Both the position numbers and the translations under genes were made by a program. Positions 1 through 9,128 of a stretch of 64,000 nt of DNA are shown one piece after another. The notes below the pieces were generated by a model that did not search any database, was not told the DNA's origin, and saw nothing but the letters and a program-made list of their open reading frames with translations. This DNA comes from an archaeon. Its GTDB lineage: Archaea; Thermoproteota; Nitrososphaeria; Nitrososphaerales; Gagatemarchaeaceae. The stretch spans positions 248,001 to 312,000 of the forward strand of contig JAKAUC010000009.1 in assembly GCA_021827865.1 (NCBI GenBank), in the 5' to 3' direction. Every line of letters begins with the position of its first letter. Position 1 is the first letter of the stretch.

Positions 1-1245
1 GGCGAGGACTACGGGACTTCCGAGCTGAAGTTCGGCCCCGCGACCCTGGGTAACATCCCCGACGTGATCGAGAACCGCGGGTACTTCCCCGACACCAGGA
101 GCTCGATGGTCAGGATGACCGGCGGCCCCGACAAGAAGCTCCTCGTCGTAGGCCCCGACGTCTCGAACTTCGTGGAGGCGAAGAGGGACATAGCGGAGAG
201 GATGGTCTACCCCATGCGCAGCGGCGTCATAGACAGGGACGACGACAGGTCCTGGTCCGTGGTGAAGGAGCTGACGAGGTACGCGCTCCTCAGGCACGTC
301 CCCGACAGCCCGGGGTTCGAAGGGGTGAAGGCCGTGGCGGCCCTCTCTGCGGCCGCGCCGAGGTTCATGTACGAGAGGCTCTTCGACATACACCGGGAGC
401 TGAACCAGGAGGAGGGGAGGAAGGTGGTGAAGGCGGTCTCTGTCATCCCCCAGCCCTTCGCTGTGGCCATCTCCCAGAAGGTGCTGGCTTGCACCGTCCT
501 CGAGGCCGGGGCCGGGAACGTGCAGATCGCGCCTGTCAGCAGCGGCATGATATTCAACGCGCTCATCACCCTCAACAGGGCCGGAGGGGACTGCGACCTC
601 GTCGCGGCGGAGATACTCAGGGACGCCGGCTACGGGGACCTCGCCAGGGAGCCCAAGCTGGTGAAGCTGTTCAAGGAGTCCCTGGGGCTCGTCCCGAAGA
701 GCCTGAAGGACGTGATGGCCGACAAGAGCAACCCGAAGTACGGCGCCGTCTTCAGGGTCCCCAACACCAGGATATCCATAGACCTGGACAAGAACAGCTG
801 GCAGCGCTTCCTCATCGGGGAGTACTTCTTCGACCCGTCCAACGAGTACTTCTCGTCCTACTACCGCAGGGGGTTCCCCAAGCCGGCCGACTCCTACGCC
901 GAGGGGAGGCTTGTCTCCGGGACCACGGACATGGCCGAGGTGATCATCCAGTCGGTCCAGAAGTGCAGCTTCGAGATCCAGCCGGCCCTGTACCGCTCGA
1001 TATTCCTCTCCGGAGGGGGCTTCTCCTGGCAGGTCCCCCAGGGGATGGAGGGCTCGGCCGTCGACTCGTCCACGAAGCTGAAGCTGATGCTGGAGGCGAA
1101 GGGGATCCAGGGGGTCAACGTCACCCTGACCAAGAACCCGGTCTACAACGTCTGGCAGGGGTGCGTGGCCTACGGGATGTACATCCCCGACGACTTCACC
1201 TGGGACTGGGACGAGCGCGAAGGCTGGCAGTACCTAGACAGGTGA
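1..1245 (+). CDS. Actin-family ATPase (crenactin/archaeal actin-like), 5' end truncated by window edge
   Basis: Frame +1 is open from base 1 (GEDYGTSELKFGPATLGN..., phosphate-1-like DYGTSELKFGP); actin-like blocks LNRAGGDCDLVAAEILRDAGY, MAEVIIQSVQKCSFEIQPALYRSIFLSGGGF, NPVYNVWQGCVAYG and C-terminal WDWDEREGW. Confidence 0.85.
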   Translation, partial: GEDYGTSELKFGPATLGNIPDVIENRGYFPDTRSSMVRMTGGPDKKLLVVGPDVSNFVEAKRDIAERMVYPMRSGVIDRDDDRSWSVVKELTRYALLRHVPDSPGFEGVKAVAALSAAAPRFMYERLFDIHRELNQEEGRKVVKAVSVIPQPFAVAISQKVLACTVLEAGAGNVQIAPVSSGMIFNALITLNRAGGDCDLVAAEILRDAGYGDLAREPKLVKLFKESLGLVPKSLKDVMADKSNPKYGAVFRVPNTRISIDLDKNSWQRFLIGEYFFDPSNEYFSSYYRRGFPKPADSYAEGRLVSGTTDMAEVIIQSVQKCSFEIQPALYRSIFLSGGGFSWQVPQGMEGSAVDSSTKLKLMLEAKGIQGVNVTLTKNPVYNVWQGCVAYGMYIPDDFTWDWDEREGWQYLDR

Positions 1246-1252
1246 GGCCGCG

Positions 1253-2134
1253 TTGACGTTCGAAGAGACGGAGAAGAGGCGGGCCGCCCTGCTCCGGGGC
1301 CCCAGGAGCCCGAGGAAGGCCGCGAGGCCCCTGCTGGTCGTCTTCGTCGCGCTCACCCTCGCCCTGATCTACCTCATCGCGGCCCCCTACGTCGGCCAGC
1401 TGTCCAACGACTACGCGGCCACGGCCGGGGTGGGGGCCCTCGGCGCCCTGGTCCTCCTGGGCCTGAGGTACCCGTACTACAGGAAGGTCCACACGCCGTC
1501 CGGGTCGCTGTCCATCGCGTTCCTCGACGTCATGGCCTGGGTCGGGGTCGTGGGGGTCCTCGTCTGGAGCTTCGTCTTCCCCACCCTGCACTCGTTCCCA
1601 GCCAGCATGGTCCTCTACCTGTTCTACCTCCCCCAGTTCCCCATAGGGGTCTACTCGCTGACGTTCATCTGGGCGATGCTCATCGTCCTCAGGGTGGTCC
1701 TCCAGCCGTTCACCAAGCCGCCGTCGGAGAGGGTGTACGCAGACATCGAGTCGTCCCTCCGCAAGCTCACCGAAACGGTGAACCAGGTCGGCCTGCAGAT
1801 GAGGGGGACGGACCGCAAGGTCGACCCGGCCCTGGCGGACAAGGTGTCGTCGATAATGTCGGAGATAACCGCCGTGAGGAAGGACCTCTCCACGATAAAG
1901 ACCGCGGGGCCCGCCGTCTACTCCGCCCCGGCTCCCCCCAGCGTCTCCAGCGTGAGGGTCGTGGCCACCCAGGCCCCCCCGCCCCGCCCGAGGGAGCAGG
2001 TCGCGGTCGTGAGGCCCGCGCCCCAGGAGGTTCAGCCGAGGGCGGAGGGCGGGACAGGCGTAGCCGTCCCCGAGTCGGCGGTCAACAACCCCTGGCTCGA
2101 CGTGCTGTCCAGGCGGCGGGCGAAGAAGGACTGA
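1253..2134 (+). CDS. Membrane protein with several N-terminal TM segments and a C-terminal coiled-coil/Pro-rich tail; probably co-transcribed with the actin-like gene
   Basis: TTG start 8 nt after the actin-like stop; hydrophobic segments in the first ~150 aa then a heptad-like region ESSLRKLTETVNQVGLQMRG... Confidence 0.7.
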   Translation: MTFEETEKRRAALLRGPRSPRKAARPLLVVFVALTLALIYLIAAPYVGQLSNDYAATAGVGALGALVLLGLRYPYYRKVHTPSGSLSIAFLDVMAWVGVVGVLVWSFVFPTLHSFPASMVLYLFYLPQFPIGVYSLTFIWAMLIVLRVVLQPFTKPPSERVYADIESSLRKLTETVNQVGLQMRGTDRKVDPALADKVSSIMSEITAVRKDLSTIKTAGPAVYSAPAPPSVSSVRVVATQAPPPRPREQVAVVRPAPQEVQPRAEGGTGVAVPESAVNNPWLDVLSRRRAKKD

Positions 2135-2222
2135 GGGGCCAGGCAGGAGGCCTGTCCTTTTTTCGGATTACGTGGAATATTGGGGTCAGTTCCTATGTGA
2201 ATTCTGAACATCGACCTGAAGC

Positions 2223-2264
2223 TGCCTCGGGTCGGACGCTCCCCGACTTCTGGTCGGATTTGAG
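2223..2264 (-). repeat. Dispersed short repeat with tRNA-3'-end-like sequence (copy A)
   Basis: Minus strand CGCTCAAATCCGACCAGAAGTCGGGGAGCGTCCGACCCGAGGCA. Confidence 0.6.
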
Positions 2265-2519
2265 CGGTAATTAGCTGGCAAATTGAGAACGACTTTGGCC
2301 AAGGGCCCGAGCCGCATGGAGACAATACTCCACTACGCGACGACCTGGGCCAGAGGCAGGCGAACGGAACCGGATGTCCTAACTGAGGTCTGATAGGAAT
2401 ATACCACGAATTCGTCCGGTCCAGGCGAAATTGGCAGAGCTGCTGACTTATGCGCCTGCCGAATAATTGGTCATTGTATTGACCAAACCATTATAAAACA
2501 ATGGTCAACGAAGTACCTA

Positions 2520-4025
2520 ATGACCATGAGCACTCCAGAGTTGTTCGACAGCAATCCGTGGTGGGTCGACCCAAGCTCGATAGAGCGGGACAAAAACGTC
2601 CAAGAATGGGCGAATGCGAAGTTCAAGTGGAATCCAAGACTCGGAGAAACGATACGATGGGACGTTGATGTCATCTATGTATTGCGCGGGCCTCGGCAAG
2701 TAGGGAAGACCACCCTATCTAAGCTAAAAGTCAGAGAACTGCTTGGGAGAGGAACTCCGCCGAGAGCCATCCTCTATTGGGCTTGTGACCTGGTCGAAAA
2801 ACCAGAAAGGTTGGTGGAAATTGTAGATGCGTATCTAACCTTCTCGCGCGGAATCAAGGGAAGACGCTACATCTTCCTGGACGAGATATCCTCCGTCAAG
2901 GACTGGCAGAAGGGCATCAAGTATCTCTATGATCGAGGAAGACTGAAGGGCTCTACCTTGATATTGACGGGCTCTCACAGCATTGACTTGAGAAGGGCCT
3001 CGGAAAACCTAGCAAGGCGGAGGGGGGACGTTCACAAACTCGGGGACAAACTGCCCGACAAGATTCTATTGCCCATGAAATTTTCGGAATATGCGGAGAC
3101 GAGAAGCGAAAACATAGCGATGCTGATTAGCAGTCAGAACATTCTGAAGAGGGAAAGACGGCACCAAGTGATTTCGCAGATTGCAAGTGGTAACCTTCCC
3201 GAAGAATTACAGGAAGCATTTCTCCACTTGAAAGAATTGAACCAACTCTACAACGAGTATCTGATAACTGGAGGAATCCCAAGTGCCATCAATGCCTTCG
3301 TCTCAGATGGCACCATAACAAAGGACATCTACGAGGGATACGTCGAACTGCTTCTCAGAGACATCAGAAAGTGGGGCGGAAATGACGCGCTAATGAGGCA
3401 AGTGGTAAGAAAGATAGCGGACACTCTTGGGTCTCCCGTCAGTCTGCACAATCTGCAGGAGGATACAGAGATATCATCGCACAATACCGTCTCTTCGTAC
3501 CTAGAATATCTGAAGGATAGCTTCGTCTTGGCCGGAATTTACCGGCTAGACCAGAGCAAGGACTCACCCATCCACAGGGGGGAGAGGAAGATCTACTTCG
3601 AAGATCCGTTCATGTATCACGCCCTAAGGTCGTGGTCCCTAGCTGTTGAACCGTACGAGGAAGCTCTCGATTATCTCAAGAAAGCCGAGAACATCGGGAA
3701 GCTAACGGAGAGCGTCGTCGCGAATCACCTCGTGAGACTACTCTTTAGCTACTCGCCTTCCACTCAGTTCGACTATGCCACCCTGTTGTTCTTTTCACAA
3801 AGCAAGAAGAGACGCGAACTCGATTTCGCTGTCAGACAATCAACTCGATATCTGCCGGTCGAGGTTAAGTATCAAGCAAAAGTTCGGAAAGAGGATGGTT
3901 TTGGTATCATCGACTTTCAAAAGGGAGGTAAGGCCTCGAACGGCTTACTACTTACAAGGGACTCACTGGAATCCCGAAGAAGCTACTTGGAGATTCCTGT
4001 TTCCATATTCTTGCTGCTGGTGTAG
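2520..4025 (+). CDS. AAA-type ATPase with DUF4143-like C-terminal domain
   Basis: Walker A LRGPRQVGKTTLSK, Walker B RRYIFLDEIS, sensor LTGSHS, C-terminal nuclease-like ELDFAVRQ...YLPVEVKYQ; lower GC than flanks. Confidence 0.85.
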   Translation: MTMSTPELFDSNPWWVDPSSIERDKNVQEWANAKFKWNPRLGETIRWDVDVIYVLRGPRQVGKTTLSKLKVRELLGRGTPPRAILYWACDLVEKPERLVEIVDAYLTFSRGIKGRRYIFLDEISSVKDWQKGIKYLYDRGRLKGSTLILTGSHSIDLRRASENLARRRGDVHKLGDKLPDKILLPMKFSEYAETRSENIAMLISSQNILKRERRHQVISQIASGNLPEELQEAFLHLKELNQLYNEYLITGGIPSAINAFVSDGTITKDIYEGYVELLLRDIRKWGGNDALMRQVVRKIADTLGSPVSLHNLQEDTEISSHNTVSSYLEYLKDSFVLAGIYRLDQSKDSPIHRGERKIYFEDPFMYHALRSWSLAVEPYEEALDYLKKAENIGKLTESVVANHLVRLLFSYSPSTQFDYATLLFFSQSKKRRELDFAVRQSTRYLPVEVKYQAKVRKEDGFGIIDFQKGGKASNGLLLTRDSLESRRSYLEIPVSIFLLLV

Positions 4026-4241
4026 TGCAGGCCATTGATCGAGGAAATTCCAGTTTGTCTCCTCTGCTCCACCTTCTCTTGGAATTCAAAGAACCATCTT
4101 GTCTCTTCTAGCGTATTTTCACCAGCCCCGCAAAGCTCGGCCGCCAGCTTAGCGATATCATTCCACACCTCTGTTGACTCTTCATGATCGGTTCGAACGG
4201 AAGGCAACGGAATCACTTGGCGCCTACAACGTGATAAGGAC

Positions 4242-5402
4242 ATGAGAGAGCGACAGAATCGAGCGAAGACTGACGAAGGACCTATTCGAAAGGCTCGTAG
4301 GAAGACACAAGGCAAAGACAGCGGTCTGTCAGGATTGCCGGCGCTTTCGTCTGCCGTTGCCGGTTCTCAGTCGATTGGGGTTCTTTACGTAGTACCGATC
4401 ACACTTACGAATTCCCAGTCCTCGCCTACTCCTGCTCCATTCCAGCAGATGATTGTGGTGGACAGCGCCGCCTATGCGGCGCATGAGGCTCCGAACCTTC
4501 AGAACGTCGAGTTCCTCTATCCCAATGGGACAGCGATTCCCAGCTGGCTAGAAAGCGGCAACTCGAACACGGCGACTGCAACTGTGTATTGGCTCAAACT
4601 CTCTGGCGGCATCCCCGCTGATTCCAGCGTCACCGTGTACATGGGATTCGCCGATGTCAATGTGAACCTGTTCAGCATCTCCTCACACATGCATTCAGGT
4701 TTGGTAGGAGAGGCACCCGAACTCAGCCCCACCTACGCACAATACGACAACGGTAGAAGCGTGTTCAACTTTTATGACAACTTCGCGACTGCATCCAGCC
4801 TTTCATCGTGGACATACAGCCTTCCAGGAGGATCGTTCACCATCAACAATGGGCTAACGGTGAACTTCGCAACGTCAGGCCAATACTTCGTCACCACCGC
4901 CACCTATGGACCTGGGACAGCTTTCGACGCTTCCATGACTTACATCGCTGACACCGATAATGTAGGATATGTCAACGTCAACCAGCCAGGGTTTGGGATT
5001 GGAGGTGCCGTATGGTCAGGGGCTTTCATCAGGTTGGCCTGCGGAGTGACCTATCCTGACCAGCTCAGCGCCGGCGAAGTCAACGGGTGCGGCGGAGGGG
5101 GATTCGGGTACATCCTCCCGAGCGAAGGAGTGACGGGAGTCTATTCGGTCGACGTTCTGTCAGCCAGCTCCTCGATTCAGTATGTCGGTTACTCCATGGG
5201 TTCTTCGACTCAACCGATTAGCGGCCAGGCGCCCAACTATCCAAGCAATGTCGGGTTCCAGATAGCCAACTGTGGAGGGGGCCCCAACTGTTCTGGTTAC
5301 GGCAACTCGCTATCTGTCCAATGGGCCAGAGTTAGGGGGGCTCCGCCTAACGGCGTCATGCCAAGCGTATCTATCGGCACTCTAGAAGATTTTCACGGCT
5401 AA
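4242..5402 (+). CDS. Secreted/surface protein with DUF2341-like domain
   Basis: VPITLTNSQ...FQQMIVVDSAAY...NLQNVEFLYPNGTAIPSWLESGNSNTATATVYWLKLSGGIPADSSVTVYMGFA pattern. Confidence 0.7.
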   Translation: MRERQNRAKTDEGPIRKARRKTQGKDSGLSGLPALSSAVAGSQSIGVLYVVPITLTNSQSSPTPAPFQQMIVVDSAAYAAHEAPNLQNVEFLYPNGTAIPSWLESGNSNTATATVYWLKLSGGIPADSSVTVYMGFADVNVNLFSISSHMHSGLVGEAPELSPTYAQYDNGRSVFNFYDNFATASSLSSWTYSLPGGSFTINNGLTVNFATSGQYFVTTATYGPGTAFDASMTYIADTDNVGYVNVNQPGFGIGGAVWSGAFIRLACGVTYPDQLSAGEVNGCGGGGFGYILPSEGVTGVYSVDVLSASSSIQYVGYSMGSSTQPISGQAPNYPSNVGFQIANCGGGPNCSGYGNSLSVQWARVRGAPPNGVMPSVSIGTLEDFHG

Positions 5403-5537
5403 TGCGGCAAAATGCTCAAGCGCTAGGCCAACCTAGACTACCGCGTGATGATGTATTTCCGGTGGAGGCGCATGCGATCTTTGAGGGAAGGAGCGCCGAG
5501 GGTCTGATTCGATGCCACATCTGTTATATCAAATCCT

Positions 5538-5664
5538 AGCGTAAACAGCCAAAGTGGCGAACTTCTGGCGTTCGCCGTCAGGGTCAAGCATTCGGGACTT
5601 GCCAAACATTCCCTGCAAGACATTTCGAGACAGTCCGGGAGCAATTGCAGATTAGGGCGCGATG
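5538..5664. repeat. Copy 1 of a ~125-bp dispersed direct repeat
   Basis: TTCTGGCGTTCGCCGTCAGGGTC(A/G)AGCATTCGGGAC(T/C)TGCCAAAC(A/C)TTCCCTGCAAGACA...GGAGCAATTGC, also at 7272-7396. Confidence 0.8.
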
Positions 5665-5704
5665 AACTCTCCGTACAGTTTCAGCGGTCCATCTTCTTGG
5701 GGTG

Positions 5705-6373
5705 TCATCGCTTGGAAAGGGCACGGCTTTCGTACAACCTCTTCACCACCGAAGCCGCACCTTCCCTTGTGACCAGGTTCCATGACCTTGCGTAGCTGTC
5801 CTTCATGCCTGGGTTTGCCTTGGACGACTCCCACCACCTCTCCTGCTTGAGATATCGCTCCGAATCCTTCCCGAAGGCGGCCCTGAACGTCTCCACCATC
5901 AGTCCATGGACCGGGACATGAACGATAGTTGATTCGGTCTCTCCTCCAAGGGACTCCCTCAGCCTCTTCCAATAGCCTTTCAGCACACCGTCGTTGTCGT
6001 CGAACAGCGTGTGGGCCAACTCGTGGACGAGCGAGGTTATCTGTCCGTCTAGGTTCTCCCCTTTCTCCCCTATCCACAGGGTCAGGGGCTCAGAGAACGG
6101 ATATCTGACCGAGGAGACGACGTAGGCCCTGATCTCCTTTCTCTTCCATTCGAGGCCGGAGATTCTCGCCATCTGTGAGAGGAGGCACTTCGAGTGCCCA
6201 TCCCAGGTCCGTTGGATTCTTGCCGCCTGCTCTCTGCCCCTCCGAATCCCATCAGCAGTGAGTTCGCGCTCTTCATAGCCGCTGAGCACCCGATTGTAGA
6301 TTCTGGAGTAGGTTACCAGGACCTTCGGAAGGTTTCGCATCGAAGCGGAGGCTGGACGCCTTCTCTTAACCAT
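5705..6373 (-). CDS. Predicted zinc metallopeptidase-like protein (HExxH)
   Basis: Motif SLVHELAHTLFDDNDG in a 222-aa ORF. Confidence 0.55.
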   Translation of the reverse strand: MVKRRRPASASMRNLPKVLVTYSRIYNRVLSGYEERELTADGIRRGREQAARIQRTWDGHSKCLLSQMARISGLEWKRKEIRAYVVSSVRYPFSEPLTLWIGEKGENLDGQITSLVHELAHTLFDDNDGVLKGYWKRLRESLGGETESTIVHVPVHGLMVETFRAAFGKDSERYLKQERWWESSKANPGMKDSYARSWNLVTREGAASVVKRLYESRALSKR

Positions 6374-6396
6374 CTCTCAGCGGGGACGCATGAACC

Positions 6397-6816
6397 CTAG
6401 GCGCGGCCACCGAGCCTGACAACCTCTCTCGTGGTCCAGACCCTGACCTTGCTCTGGCGTTTCAAGTGCCTGTCGTCGCTCCATATCCCATCGCAGCGCG
6501 CAGCCAGGGCCGCGGCCACAAACGGGACGTCGTTTTCGTCCACCTTGTTCATGGCCTTCTCGGCTTCTCTCCACCGCGAAAGCACCTGGCCCTCTTCGAC
6601 AAATCGAGTCCGCCCGAGCAGGGCGTCCAGGACCGACTCGATTTCACTCCTTGAGAGGCCCGATTTCTCCTCCACTTCGTCCAGATGTTCCCTGGTTTCA
6701 TCGATGAGATGGGCTGGGACGAGGAACTCATGGTTCGAGCCCATGATGATCCCTCTGACGGTCGAGTTCTTGATCAGGGCCTTGAGGAACACGTTCGTGT
6801 CGAGCACGAACTTCAA
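6397..6816 (-). CDS. PIN-domain ribonuclease (toxin-like)
   Basis: [15 protein letters not shown]..., acidic residues at [25 protein letters not shown] typical of PIN. Confidence 0.85.
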   Translation of the reverse strand: MKFVLDTNVFLKALIKNSTVRGIIMGSNHEFLVPAHLIDETREHLDEVEEKSGLSRSEIESVLDALLGRTRFVEEGQVLSRWREAEKAMNKVDENDVPFVAAALAARCDGIWSDDRHLKRQSKVRVWTTREVVRLGGRA

Positions 6817-7055
6817 TCGCTTCTTCGTTCCATTTTCTTCCTGTATCGGGATGCCAGAGCCGCGTTCACCCTGCGCCCCACTTCCAGGGCGTCCTTCTCA
6901 GTCAGTCTGCTCCTCCTTGTCACTTCGTCCATGAGTTCAAGCTTGCTCGCATACTCCCACATGGCCTGCCTGGCTACTTCGCTCCATTTTATCTCGGGAT
7001 GACTTCGCATGATCCTTCGGAGTTCTTCCGGAACTGCCAGGGTCACGTTTGCCAT
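6813..7055 (-). CDS. Antitoxin of the PIN toxin (RHH-like N-terminus)
   Basis: [41 protein letters not shown]; 4-bp overlap with the PIN start. Confidence 0.75.
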   Translation of the reverse strand: MANVTLAVPEELRRIMRSHPEIKWSEVARQAMWEYASKLELMDEVTRRSRLTEKDALEVGRRVNAALASRYRKKMERRSD

Positions 7056-7199
7056 GCTCCTTCTCCCGTATTTGCGTTATGTGTATTCACATATTATTAA
7101 ACAAGCTGGCTTCGAGCCCAACTCTCCTGTGCTACTCATGCCCAACGCAGGCCGAGGCGTTCGCGCACAGGTGCAAGGACCACCTCTACGGGACAAAGG

Positions 7200-7250
7200 G
7201 TGCCGCGGGTCGGACACTCCCCTTCCCCTTCGGGTCGGACTTGGCCCGAC
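7200..7250 (-). repeat. Dispersed short repeat with tRNA-3'-end-like sequence (copy B)
   Basis: Minus strand TCGGGCCAAGTCCGACCCGAAGGGGAAGGGGAGTGTCCGACCCGCGGCACC. Confidence 0.65.
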
Positions 7251-7271
7251 GTGCACTGGCGCAGATCTTGG

Positions 7272-7396
7272 CACGAACGCCAAGAGTGGTAAATTTCTGG
7301 CGTTCGCCGTCAGGGTCGAGCATTCGGGACCTGCCAAACCTTCCCTGCAAGACACATCGAGATAATCCTGGAGCAATTGCGGGTGGGAGCGCAATG
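7272..7396. repeat. Copy 2 of the ~125-bp dispersed direct repeat
   Basis: See 5538-5664. Confidence 0.8.
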
Positions 7397-7400
7397 AGCC

Positions 7401-7823
7401 CTAGGCGCGGCTCGCCGGCACGAATATGACCTCGTCCTTCAGATCTCTGAAGTGCCTATCCCCAGTCACCACCCGGGCGCCGCATTCCCTCGCCGTGGCG
7501 AGCACAATCGAATCAGCCAACCCCCAGTCCTTCACCAACAGTCTTCTCTCGACGTCGAGCTCGCCCGCCTTGGTGGCCAGGTCTCCGTTAAGCGCCGTCA
7601 CATCGGATGATGACGCCACAAACGTCAGCTTTTGCAGCCTTCCCTCCTCGGTCTCTCGGCTGTGGCGAATCTCTTTCAGAAGCTTTCTGCTCAGCTCTGC
7701 GACAACGATCGTTGGCGTCGCGCAGTTCTGACCTTCGACGAAACTTCTCACCTTCCCCCCGGCGTCGCTACCGGCGAAGTACTCGACCCAGGCGTAGGTG
7801 TCTATCACGAAGTCAGAATTCAT
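7401..7823 (-). CDS. PIN-domain ribonuclease toxin (VapC-like)
   Basis: MNSDFVIDTYAWVEYFAGSDAG...TPTIVVAELSRKL...KDWGLADSIVLATARECGARVVTGDRHF. Confidence 0.9.
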   Translation of the reverse strand: MNSDFVIDTYAWVEYFAGSDAGGKVRSFVEGQNCATPTIVVAELSRKLLKEIRHSRETEEGRLQKLTFVASSSDVTALNGDLATKAGELDVERRLLVKDWGLADSIVLATARECGARVVTGDRHFRDLKDEVIFVPASRA

Positions 7824-8013
7824 GGAACTGCGACTCTTCTTCCTCGGTGAACGGCTTGAGACTGGGATTCGAGCCGAACATCGACTTGGGGACCTTCAGC
7901 TTCTCCTTCGCCAGAGCGGCGATGACCTCGTCGTAGCTCTTCGCCCCGGTCTTCTTCATCAACTCCTTGAGCAGATTGGCCGTCCTCTTCCTGGTCTGAA
8001 TCGTGGTGCTCAT
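7813..8013 (-). CDS. VapB-like antitoxin
   Basis: MSTTIQTRKRTANLLKELMKKTGAKSYDEVIAALAKEKLKVPKSMFGS...; overlaps the toxin start by 11 bp. Confidence 0.8.
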   Translation of the reverse strand: MSTTIQTRKRTANLLKELMKKTGAKSYDEVIAALAKEKLKVPKSMFGSNPSLKPFTEEEESQFHEF

Positions 8014-8018
8014 CGAGG

Positions 8019-8042
8019 TAACTATGGCTATAGCCATAGTTA
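8019..8042. promoter_or_regulatory. Perfect 24-bp palindrome immediately upstream of the antitoxin start (putative operator)
   Basis: TAACTATGGCTATAGCCATAGTTA equals its own reverse complement; 5 bp from the CAT (ATG on minus) at 8011-8013. Confidence 0.7.
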
Positions 8043-8110
8043 AAGTGAGCGTCCGAGTGCCAGGAGAGGCAGCCCTGGATGATGCAATGAAACTCCCACT
8101 TGTAATGTGG

Positions 8111-8158
8111 GTGCCGCGGGTCGGACGCTCCCCGACTTCTGGCCGGATCTGAACCGAC
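8111..8158 (-). repeat. Dispersed short repeat with tRNA-3'-end-like sequence (copy C)
   Basis: Minus strand TCGGTTCAGATCCGGCCAGAAGTCGGGGAGCGTCCGACCCGCGGCACC. Confidence 0.65.
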
Positions 8159-8217
8159 ATGTCAGATTGTGCAAGAACTCGACTCTGCAGTTCGCGCTGT
8201 AGACTACTCTGGCTCTG

Positions 8218-8598
8218 TCATGCGACCCCAACCGAGCCCATCAGTCTCTTCGCTCCCAGGACGTTGACCGCCCGCCGCATGTCGTAGGCCAGCATCGTGA
8301 AGCCGACCTCCCCGTTCACATTCCTCATGCCCTCGAGCAGCAGGCATCCCTGGTTGGACGCCCTCTTCATCGTGTCGAACGGGTGCTCGACGGTCTCCTT
8401 CCTCCTGCTGTGCTCTTCGAGCCCCTCGGCTCCGCGCGGCCTCGCCCTGGGCCTGCCGATGACATCCTGGTGCTCCGACCTGGCTATCACCCGCCCCAGT
8501 TTGTTCCTGGTGCACCTGCTCCTGAACCAGCAGGTCCCACATGCCGTAGTCCTGTGGAACCCCCCCGCCGCCGCCGCGTCCTTTCGCGTCCAACCCAC
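8218..8598 (-). pseudogene. C-terminal remnant of a DDE transposase (IS1182/IS5-superfamily-like)
   Basis: CGTCWFRSRCTRNKLGRVIARSEHQ...KETVEHPFDTMKRASNQGCLLLEGMRNVNGEVGFTMLAYDMRRAVN resembles the C-terminal part of such transposases; no upstream catalytic domain. Confidence 0.7.
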
Positions 8599-8605
8599 AG
8601 ATTTT

Positions 8606-8624
8606 CTTATCCCTATAGGATAAG
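8606..8624. promoter_or_regulatory. Inverted repeat CTTATCC-n5-GGATAAG just upstream of TATA-like GCTTTTATC
   Basis: 7-bp arms; ~30 bp upstream of the HTH gene ATG at 8655. Confidence 0.5.
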
Positions 8625-8654
8625 CTTTTATCGCCCTGGGGGCCTGTGGGTTCC

Positions 8655-9128
8655 ATGTCCAGCCTGGCGGTCCTCCTGGGGAGCGCTACGAGGGCGAACA
8701 TCATCCGGGCCCTCGCCCAGTCAGGCGAGCCGCTCGGCCCCTACAGGGTGGCGAAGATGTTCGGCATGAACGTGGCCAAGACCTACTCTGAGATGAAGAG
8801 ACTCGCCGCCCTCGGCGTGGTCGAGGGGGTGAGGGGAGGAAGGGGGACGGAGTACGTGCTCGTGGACGAAGACCTGAGGCGCCTCTCCCTCAGGCTGTCT
8901 CAGCGTGTGGTTCCTCTGGAGCGCTGGAAGAGCCCCCCCTCGAAGGCTTCGAGGTTCATGATGGGGATGCAGGCGGTCCCCGGCTTCGGCCTGGAGGGGG
9001 GAGAGGAGGCCACCTGGGCGAAGGCGTCGAGGCAGGAGGGGGAGCTCGACGGCCTGGCCGAGATGGGGCGGAAGAGGTTCGACGCAAAGTACCGCAGGGT
9101 CGGGGAGAGGGCTTTTGCCCGCCTATAG
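8655..9128 (+). CDS. HTH transcriptional regulator (winged-helix) paired with a nucleotidyltransferase-like protein
   Basis: LAVLLGSATRANIIRALAQSGEPLGPYRVAKMFGMNVAKTYSEMKRLAALGVVEGVRGGRGTEYVLVDEDLRRL. Confidence 0.75.
   Translation: MSSLAVLLGSATRANIIRALAQSGEPLGPYRVAKMFGMNVAKTYSEMKRLAALGVVEGVRGGRGTEYVLVDEDLRRLSLRLSQRVVPLERWKSPPSKASRFMMGMQAVPGFGLEGGEEATWAKASRQEGELDGLAEMGRKRFDAKYRRVGERAFARL

Noticed and set aside
489-1256. Long ORFs of alternative frames rich in R/G/P/A (e.g. 489-1256+, 11446-12564+, 14256-15095+, 25520-26980-, 38077-39489-, 51856-54273+, 57172-58509-)
   Set aside because: Artefacts of high GC content; each overlaps a better-supported gene with recognisable protein motifs.
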